From NCBI RefSeq assembly GCF_000150275.1, contig NW_002060946.1, positions 617,815-681,814 of the forward strand: a stretch of 64,000 bases of DNA. The letters are read 5' to 3'. Each line of letters starts with the position of its first letter. Position 1 is the stretch's first letter. The stretch comes from Trichoplax adhaerens. Lineage: Eukaryota; Placozoa; Uniplacotomia; Trichoplacea; Trichoplacidae. A model generated the notes under the pieces. That model was not told the origin of the DNA. It did not search any database and worked only from the letters and a program-made list of their open reading frames with translations. Shown here piece after piece: positions 56,271 through 64,000 of the stretch. Made by a program: the position numbers and the translations under genes.

Positions 56271-57344
56271 TTATATAAATACAACTCCTTCCTCGCTAAC
56301 TATAAAGCGCTCTGCACTTTCTATTGATGATGGGTGTTCAAGTACTACGGAATAAGTCGCCGAATAGCTATTTGCTCCACTCAACTCCGAATCAAGTTTA
56401 CTCAAAATATAACGATATTTAACAAGCTTCCTCCAAACATTGGGCATATATTCCATATGTTTACTATGTGTGCTGTTATAGTTAGAAGCGATATCATTCC
56501 TAAGACGAGATTTATTAGCTAGTCTACTGTTTTCAAACTGCTTCCTAATAGCTGATTTGGTAGCAAGAACAATCAGATTATGTTCATCGCACAGGTATTT
56601 GACAATTTTACATAATTGATCTACTCCACTGCTCGATGAAAATTTATCCTGCCAGTAGAACGAACCTATGCCATCAATGAGCATAATACCGATATCAGGA
56701 TTGCTAGAAATGCTATACTCCAGCAAATGCAATGATGTAATGAGTTGATGAATAGTGTCACAGCGTATGATATAAAATCGTTCCAAGCATTTTCGAATAA
56801 ACTCTTCAGAATGCTTGACCATAGTTGCGTTAGATCCTTGACAAGCTTTGCAATAGCGTTGCTCCAGTATACTCATTAATCGTAGCAAATTAAAGTGATA
56901 ATCACAATCAATATAGACGACCGACATGGATCTGCCATTCATTGCAATACCACGAAAATTATCCGGCATGATACACTTGATCATTAAATGCAGTAGCATT
57001 TCCGTTTTTCCACAACCCTCACTGCCGTAGAATTCTACTACATCACCACATGTTAAGCCGTTGAATTGTAATTTGCTAAATAGCCGATCTTCCATACCAA
57101 TCACAGTTTGTCTAGAACCTAACCTAGCAAAGAGCTGGATCAAAAGATTGATGAAAGATTATTATTACACGTATATTAAAACGTTATCTGTCTCAAGCAT
57201 GTACGTACTAATGCATACTGATTTGCCTACAACAGTAAACTTTATTTCTACATCATCTTCTTTAAAACTATGCAATTTTTATCTTTGTCATTACGCTATA
57301 CAATCGAGTGAATGAACAACCTTGGCAGCCGATTCGCTAGCCAT
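56271..57344 (-). CDS. XRCC2: XRCC2, RAD51-paralogue recombination protein
   Basis: XRCC2 is part of the BCDX2 complex of RAD51 paralogues and promotes RAD51 filament function in homologous recombination. Two exons in transcript order: 57344-57321 (24 nt, MASESAAK) and 57134-56271; about 295 aa (human 280). Walker A is GSEGCGKT at 45-52; Walker B is IGIMLID at 156-162. Other family landmarks are SVVYIDCDYHFNLLRL (78-94) and FYW after Walker B. The C-terminus ends SEEGVVFI, matching the vertebrate GESGVEF. No ATG precedes LFARLGSR in the large exon, and the sequence just before it reads as an acceptor (TGATCCAG). The 24-nt upstream exon supplies an ATG in a good context (A at -3, G at +4) and continues the human RAESGTELLARL alignment. 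It is divergent from ANKS3. Confidence 0.9.
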
Positions 57345-59758
57345 GCTTGAACTCTTGAAATGGCAGACAGTAGGATCAGTTTGATATCAATTCGTTGGAT
57401 CGTTTTGGTATTAAAACTATAGTTCTGAATCTGCACAATGATTTAACCGTAAGATAGGATGTTTTTACTTTTTGAGATTGCATAAGCCAACGCCTAATTA
57501 GGCAAGACATGGATTCCATCCATCTTGATCAATTTCCAGCTCTGCTCATTGCACTCTTCAATCCTCAGGTAGCCCCAGCAATTCATGCAACTCGAACATA
57601 CAGTCGAGAACTTATTGTGTATTACTGAAGGTGTACAGTATGCAGGCGTACCTACAGTTTGAGCATATACAGTATACTGTATCCTACAGTGTACTGTATG
57701 CTAGCAGTTATTTGTATGTACTGTAGGAGGGTGGCTAAAAAGCTCTGATCCACCTGAAGTAATTTCTCTACAGGAAGTTTTCACTTCGGATTCGTTCCAT
57801 AATAAGGCAACTGAAGTTCTGTACAGTATTATTCATTACAAAGTGTGCCAAAGCGTAAATACGTTTGACGAAAAAGAAAAGGTCGTTGAAATTTTCATCT
57901 GTACTTGAAGCAAGTACCTGATTCATACTATAAGCTGTACTATATCAGTATGGCATGTGTGGAAAGTGAACGTTCCCCACTATCAACTTGCACTTCAAAA
58001 TATAGATTGTAACAGGATGAAAAGTTGGAAAGTTATCGCTACCAACTTCCGTCACTTTACAATCATTGCCGAGATTGTCCCAGTATGGAAAGTAGAAAAG
58101 TCATCGTCTCTACTATTCACTTTCAGTACTTGATATTCAAAACATCGATTGTTGCTTACCTCTCCAAACCTGAAAGTTATCACCTCACTATCAACTTTCA
58201 GTACCTGCACGCTACAGTATCTGCTGTCGCCACAAATAGAAACATAACAGCCATTGCTAGAAACTTTTCCAAATTGCACTGCTACTGTCTACATTACTAT
58301 ACTGTCGCCACAACTATTAAACATATCAGCCATTACTACAGACTTTTCCAAATTGCACTTTTACAGTGTTACTGTCTACTCTACTATCGCCACAAATATA
58401 CAATTTAACAGCTATTACTACAGACTTCTCCTCGAAATTGCATTGCTACCGTGGTACTGACTGTCGCCACAAATTAAAACGTAAGAGCAGTGCTCCACAC
58501 AATCCAAATTGCATTGCTACAGTGGTGCCGTCTACTATGCTGTCGCCACAAATATAAAACATTGCAGCCATTACTACAGACTTGTCCTCCAAATTGCATT
58601 GCTACAGTGGTGCTGTCTACTAGACTGTCGCCACTAATATAAAACATTGCAGCCATTACTACAGACTTGTCCTCCAAATTGCATTGCTACCGTGGTACTG
58701 TCTACTCTACTATGGCCATAAATATAAAACGTAACAGCCATTACTACAGACTTGTCCTTCAAATTGCATTGCTACAGTGGTACTGTCTGCTATGGCCATA
58801 AATATAAAACGTAACAGCCATTACTACAGACTTGTCCTCCAAATTGCATTGCTACCGTGGTACTATCTACTCTACTATGGCCATAAATATAAAACGTAAC
58901 AGCCATTACTACAGACTTGTCCTCCAAATTGCATTGCTACAGTGGTACTGTCTACTAGACTGTCGCCACAAATATAAAACATAACAGCCATTACTACAGA
59001 CTTCTCCTTCAAATTATACTGCTACCGTGGTACTGTCTACTAGACTCTCGCCACAAATATAAAACGTAACAGCCATTACTACAGACTTCTCCTTCAAATT
59101 ATACTGCTACCGTGGTACTGTCTACTAGACTGTCGCCACAAATATAAAATATAATAGCCATTACTATAGCCTTCTCCTTCAAATTATACTGCTACCGTGG
59201 TACTGTCTACTAGACTATCGCCACAAATATAAAACATAACAGCCATGACTATAGCCTTCTCCTTCAAATTATACTGCTACCGTGGTACTGTCTACTAGAC
59301 TATCGCCACAAATATAAAACATAACAGCCATGACTATAGCCTTCTCCTTCAAATTATACTGCTACCGTGGTACTGTCTACTAGACTATCGCCACAAATAT
59401 AAAATATAACAGCCATTACTATAGCCTTCTCCTTCAAATTATACTGCTACCGTGGTACTGTCTACTAGACTATCGCCACAAATATAAAACATAACAGCCA
59501 TGACTACGACTTCTCCACCAAATTCCGCTATTGTAGTGGCACTGTCTACTAACTAGAACAAGACTGCGTTGAGCTGACTCAGTATAGCCACGATGGTTAG
59601 ATAGAGTACAGCACTCACAGTGTATCCGTGTATCCCTCCTACCTGGCCGTAGGCGCGGGTCTAGCTTGCCACCAATCAAACAACGCCTATCTCACTCTGA
59701 ATCATTAATTCCGTTAGGTAAACTTAGTCCTACCTCTTGATTCATTAGCCTTGAAAGC
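57345..59758. other. Divergent upstream region of XRCC2 and ANKS3
   Basis: About 2.4 kb between opposite starts. It includes TACAGTA-type palindromes (57667-57682 and neighbours), a shorter GAAAGTTATC-CTATCAACTTTCAGTAC repeat (about 57960-58215) and the 85-bp minisatellite. Nothing protein-coding was recognised; the 127-codon opening at 58025 lies within repeats. Confidence 0.6.
58145..59515 (+). repeat. 85-bp minisatellite, about 16 units
   Basis: A CGCCACAAATATAAAAC box recurs at 58228, 58306, 58388, 58465, 58544, 58629, 58714, 58794, 58879, 58964, 59049, 59134, 59219, 59304, 59389 and 59474. Spacing is 77-82 bp in the first units and exactly 85 bp for most of the later ones. Each unit also holds CAGCCATTACTACAGACTT, an AAATTGCATTGCTAC or AAATTATACTGCTAC block and GTGGTACTGTCTAC. 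Variant types cluster: a GGCCATAAATAT type near 58714-58885 and the TTATACTG type in the 3' half. 85 is not a multiple of three, so it is not a coding repeat. Confidence 0.93.
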
Positions 59759-62700
59759 ATGGATTATGTCATGTTAAGAGAATCAGAAGACGGAAATAGC
59801 GAAGAAAATAACTGGCCTGATCTCTTGTTAAATGCCAGTATATCATTACATAATAACTGGGATAAAATCGACCCGGTGGAAAATCCTTTCGTTCCTCTCG
59901 ATTTACACACCGCCTCTTCTATTGGTCATTATGAACAAGTCCGAAATTTAACGGATGGCCAACCCTTTGACGTTGTCAATAAACAAAATAAAGGTTCATT
60001 TTCCTTCGATTCCATTGATGTGATCTAGTATAGTGTGTATACAATCCAAGTTAATCTAGAAATGAGACGATAGTGTGGAAATAATATCCATGATATAGAA
60101 GTTTCAACAACAAAAATAACATGCACAATCATCGGAATAATAATCACTTTTATTGATGACCAGCGCATACAAAGGCACATGAATTAAGATAACACAGACG
60201 ATCATCGTCATAATTGTTTACTTTGATCTGATCCACTTTTAATGAGAATCAATTTCCATTAGTTAGCCAATGAATTTCTAACTAACTCCTTTGCTATCCT
60301 TTACTGGATGATATGACACAACCGTACAGATAATAAATAACACGAACATGCTGTAGTCATTCTGGTTATAACTTAGAAAAATGCTTAGTTTGCTCTGTTG
60401 TCTTATTTTTATAAACTGATTTCTGTCTGTTAATAAATATCTAATTGTAGATCATTGGACACCATTAATGTATGCTTCTTATATGGGCCACGATACCACC
60501 CTTGATTTACTTTTTGAAGCTGGAGCTGATCCCAACGTCAAAACTATTCATGGTATCACCGCATTGATGTTAGCTGCAAGCTGTGGCCATGAATCGATAG
60601 TCTACGCACTTTTACAGGTAATTGCATTCATTTTGAATAAAGATTCGCCAAGCTATGTTATACTACTTTCGATATCAACCTGAAATCCTATTCTATCATC
60701 ATGCAGTAGGTTCATTGATCCCATTTTTATAATTAGGCAATAAGTGACTCTGAATTACTAGTTTACGCGTAAATGTATATACATTTAAATGATAGCCCAC
60801 TTGCTTGAAGTATCACATTTCCCCAACATCAAAGTGTCAATGAATTCATAATTAAGTACTATTTCAAACTGAATATAAACTTTAATGATATTTTACTTGT
60901 ATGATAGATCCTACTTAGGCAACGTCTCCGTTTTGAATAATTTAGATTAAAGTACTCGTTCAAATTTGAACCCATTTTAAAACTCTTTTATAAATTTTGT
61001 TTCTAATAATATCAAGCTGACAGTAGCAATCCTACAAAATTTCCAAAATAGCAAAAATTTTAAATAATTCATATTAAAATACACTAGAACTTCTAATTTA
61101 AAATCATATAAATCATATCCTATGCTAGTATAACCTCTCCATTTTTCCTACAACATGAAGAAATACGTATTTAATTTACGCTATTTTATATTTGTAACAA
61201 TATTAAAATGTTGCAGTTGTTTTTATAAAAGTATCAAAGTTATAAATCAATGAGAGAAAAAATTAATACGTACCCATATTCCATAACAGCACAATCTTTC
61301 CCATTGTATTACATCAAAATATTGTATGGTTCATATTAAAATATTGCACCTATTCAAGTTTATCTTAGAAAAAGTTACCGATAATTTACTCATTAATATT
61401 GATCAAATTTAGGAGGAAAATGATGCGATAATTCAGAATAAATTGTATACCTTAGTATATATATATATGGATGAGCTATTTAATACGGTATTTTCCATTA
61501 AATCCTTTTCACCGACATTATTAATTTTAATTAAATTAATGAGAGTAAATATAAGTAGATACTTTATAAATTACAGTGCTTTCGTAGTATTTGTTTTATG
61601 CAAATGCCTTCCTGATTTCAAATCTCTATTGGACAGTCAAATTTTACACAATTCTTACTCGTTCATAACTTTGATGACATGAAATAATCTCAAACTAATT
61701 TCATTTTTAATTACGTCATTTCAGCAAGGAGCAGCACCTAACGATGCAGATCAATGTGGAATTACGTCATTGTTTTATTCCTGTCGTCAGGGAAATGCCA
61801 GTGTTGTAGCATTGCTGCTTGCCAATGACGCAGATCCAAACATAAAGTAAACGCCGTCTGACGCAGTATAATCGATGATAGCATTAACTTAAAAATGCCG
61901 TACTATTTTCTATATTTCGTCTTGAAATACATTCAAAATTTCTTACGTTAGTAAAAACTTATCGCTATTTACAGAGACCCAAAAAATGGTATGACACCAC
62001 TACTGGAAGCCGCAAGAAGTGGGCGCGAAGTTATTATTAGCACATTACTGAAAAATGTAATGCTAGTACCCTCCAAAATATCACTAACTTATTAGAACCA
62101 CATATACGATAGCTAACTGCAGGTTACTGCATGATTATATAGGGTGCAGATCCTCATATCCGAAATAAGGAAGGAAGTACAGCGCGTTCCTTAGCTGTAC
62201 GCTCTGGTAATACTGTTGCAGTTAAAATGTTTGACAACCTCTTACCTCAACGCGATGACTCTAAACTAACATCGAGTGATCCAGGTCTGAATCAAGGATA
62301 ACCCGATATGGAAATAGATATCTATCATTTCATTTCAGATATAATGTGACGTATTATAATGCTGCGCATTCATTTCCATGATTTTTACTCATAAGGTGTG
62401 GTCAGATCGAGATCATCTGATCAGATTGAAGAAATTAGCAAAGAAAATGCTAATCTAAATACGCCGCAAGATTATGGCATTAGAAAAGGACCAGAAGAAT
62501 TTAATCGCCTGGTTAGGCAAAAATCTAATGAAAAGCAATTACCTACTGCTGGTAATGAGATAGCCGATCTAGAAGGTAATTTTTCCAAGTTGACTCTAGG
62601 ATTCGGAAAGTAAGAGATTGTATACTATTAGACATCTAAATACTTTCTTATATTCTATCTCTACAGCTCGTAAAACCGTTAAATTTCAAGAAGATATTGA

Positions 62701-63950
62701 TGTAGCTCTAATACAATCATCAGATAAAGATGTGACTCCTACCAAAATGAATCCCCTACCCACTGAACGAGGTATACATGATTTATTTCTCATTATGCCA
62801 TTTAAAAAATTATCATAGCAATCGTACTAAATGACTACATTACGAACTAAAAGAATTTATAACTAATCTTGTAATGAAACACTTTTCATCCATAAAATGA
62901 TTTATATATAATACTAGCCGTTTCATCCAAGAAAGAAGTAGAAATCTTATCAAATAGTTCAGAAAGCGATTCTGATATTGGATTCTTTCGAGGTGGCATG
63001 GAAACAGTAAAATATGATGGTCCGTTAAGTCCAAGTTCAAGTAGTACTAATCTACTACTTAAGCGCAGCGATTCTATTCCAGAAAAACAGGAGAATAAGC
63101 AGCAAAATACCGTAAGTAGACAAAACTCAGCAAGTTCTCGCGCAGTAAGTGATCATGATGAGGGAGTCGTTCAGTTCTTGGAACAACTCAAGCTATCGAA
63201 ATATTTATCGACTTTTGAAGAACAAGAGATCGATATGGAAACGCTATTGACGCTTAGTGAAGCAGATCTTATATCGATAGGAATCAAGTAATTGCTCAAT
63301 TTCTTTACAAAAAACATTCACTACTGTTGCCGTAAACATTATAAACATTTATACTTAATGTCATCAAACTGGATACCATCATAACGGCATTCCATTTGCA
63401 TCTATAGATTATTAGGTCCTAGAAGAAAAATTTCTATGGCAATATCGCGTCACTCGTCAAAGAGATCGTCTAAAGTTAGTATCTCTGTATCACTATACAA
63501 GTTAGATAAGACTATAATACATCCATCGTTTTTCATTAATTTAATATTAGTTATTTTAGAGCATTAGAGTATTGCTCTACAACTTTTAGCTATGTAGCTA
63601 TTTAAATCTGGATATTGGAAGTCCTCTAAATTTAATTCCTCTCAATAAGTAGAATACTGGAACTTCATAACTACAGTTTAAATAACTTCATTAAAATATG
63701 AAATTGTACTATAAAAATGACTTCAGATGTATAATTTCGAGACGAGGAATCATACATGGAAGTCTCTCTTTCCCTAATGATTTTTTAAGTGTAGAATGTA
63801 ATATATTTCATAAAATTACAATATTGCCTTTTTGTATAATATTATTGCTGCTTCCTCAACTAAAAGCTTTTGAAATATACTGATTAGGATTCGGGAATAA
63901 ATCAAAATATAGAAAAAGAGAAAAGTGATTTAGAATCACGATTACAACAG
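59759..63950 (+). CDS. ANKS3: ANKS3, ankyrin-repeat and SAM-domain scaffold, 3'-truncated by window
   Basis: ANKS3 is a ciliary/renal scaffold that links ANKS6, NEK-family and BICC1-type partners through its SAM domain. Exons: 59759-59993, 60451-60617, 61725-61846, 61975-62056, 62143-62284, 62396-62575, 62667-62771, 62918-63287, 63408-63474, 63888-63950; about 511 aa visible, reading on past the window. Ankyrin repeats span roughly residues 45-250 (VPLDLHTASSIGHYEQV; TPLMYASYMGHDTTLDLLF; ITALMLAASCGHESIVYALL). A Ser/Lys-rich linker follows, then the SAM domain at about 428-487 (VVQFLEQLKLSKYLSTFEEQ; LTLSEADLISIGIK; LLGPRRKISMAI). The last exon begins a charged, coiled-coil-like segment. Order and wording match vertebrate ANKS3. 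The donor at 62575 was chosen over 62609 because only it keeps the next exon open. Introns at 59994-60450, 60618-61724 and 63475-63887 hold nothing recognisable. Confidence 0.92.
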
Positions 63951-64000
63951 GTAAATTTATTTAATTCATTAGACAACATTTCTAATAGCATTCAACCAAT

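Noticed and set aside
58025-58408. 127-codon plus-strand ORF
   Set aside because: It lies in tandem-repeat DNA with a period that is not a multiple of three; no family resemblance.
58145-59515. Regularly spaced repeats that might suggest a CRISPR array
   Set aside because: Whole 85-bp units repeat without unique spacers, and the DNA is eukaryotic; this is a minisatellite.
62618-62666. An N-terminal extension of ANKS3 exon 7 (MYTIRHLNTFLYSI...)
   Set aside because: This part is intron with a pyrimidine-rich acceptor; the conserved exon begins at 62667.

Overview
This is a stretch of AT-rich animal nuclear DNA. Ten protein-coding genes and one pseudogene can be read from it. The coding parts are mostly short exons (commonly 40-300 bp) joined by GT-AG introns, many under 150 bp. 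The gene set (a PKNOX/PREP-type TALE homeobox gene, WDR7/rabconnectin-3 beta, ANKS3, XRCC2, LACTB, a GLB1L2-like galactosidase) points to a metazoan. Compact AT-rich DNA combined with vertebrate-like protein conservation suggests a placozoan (Trichoplax/Hoilungia group); that placement is an inference. All exon models were built by hand from splice sites, reading phase and remembered family conservation; no search was run.

Layout: 1-6258 (+) WDR7, 5' end cut off by the window, 22 exons visible. 8926-16451 (+) DHX37, complete, 33 exons, about 1141 aa. 18480-20632 (+) sigma-class GST copy 1. 22240-24882 (-) LACTB, 4 exons, about 524 aa. 25342-26100 a repeat-rich stretch with a duplicated short ORF. 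26435-30598 (+) GLB1L2-like beta-galactosidase, 17 exons, about 637 aa. 32113-34939 (-) GST copy 2, divergent from 35833-37410 (+) GST copy 3. 41600-43055 (+) GST copy 4. 44124-45696 (+) a dead fifth GST copy. 47386-49271 (-) PKNOX/PREP TALE homeobox, 6 exons, about 430 aa. 49272-56270 a gene-poor stretch with a 50-N gap, degenerate repeats and one GC-richer promoter-like block. 56271-57344 (-) XRCC2, 2 exons, about 295 aa. 58145-59515 an 85-bp minisatellite. 59759 to the window end (+) ANKS3, 3' end missing.

Most of these genes are unrelated housekeeping or regulatory genes that merely lie side by side: rabconnectin-3/V-ATPase trafficking, ribosome biogenesis, mitochondrial and lysosomal or secretory enzymes, homologous recombination, and cilium/kidney-type scaffolding. 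The one local theme is the GST family. Four intact copies and one pseudogene share the same five-exon skeleton (130 or 136 / 96 / 128 / 108 or 105 / 165 or 168 nt), and LACTB and GLB1L lie between copy 1 and the rest.

I found no convincing new multi-gene system. The best leads are: four TGACAG (PREP/MEIS-type) half-sites within 116 bp in the gene desert upstream of PKNOX; a minus-strand promoter-like block at 40.6-40.9 kb with a perfect G-quadruplex motif and an orphan ORF; a duplicated micro-ORF whose frame survives between copies; the minisatellite between the divergent XRCC2 and ANKS3 starts; and a recurrent TACTGTA/TACAGTA palindrome family in the intergenic DNA.
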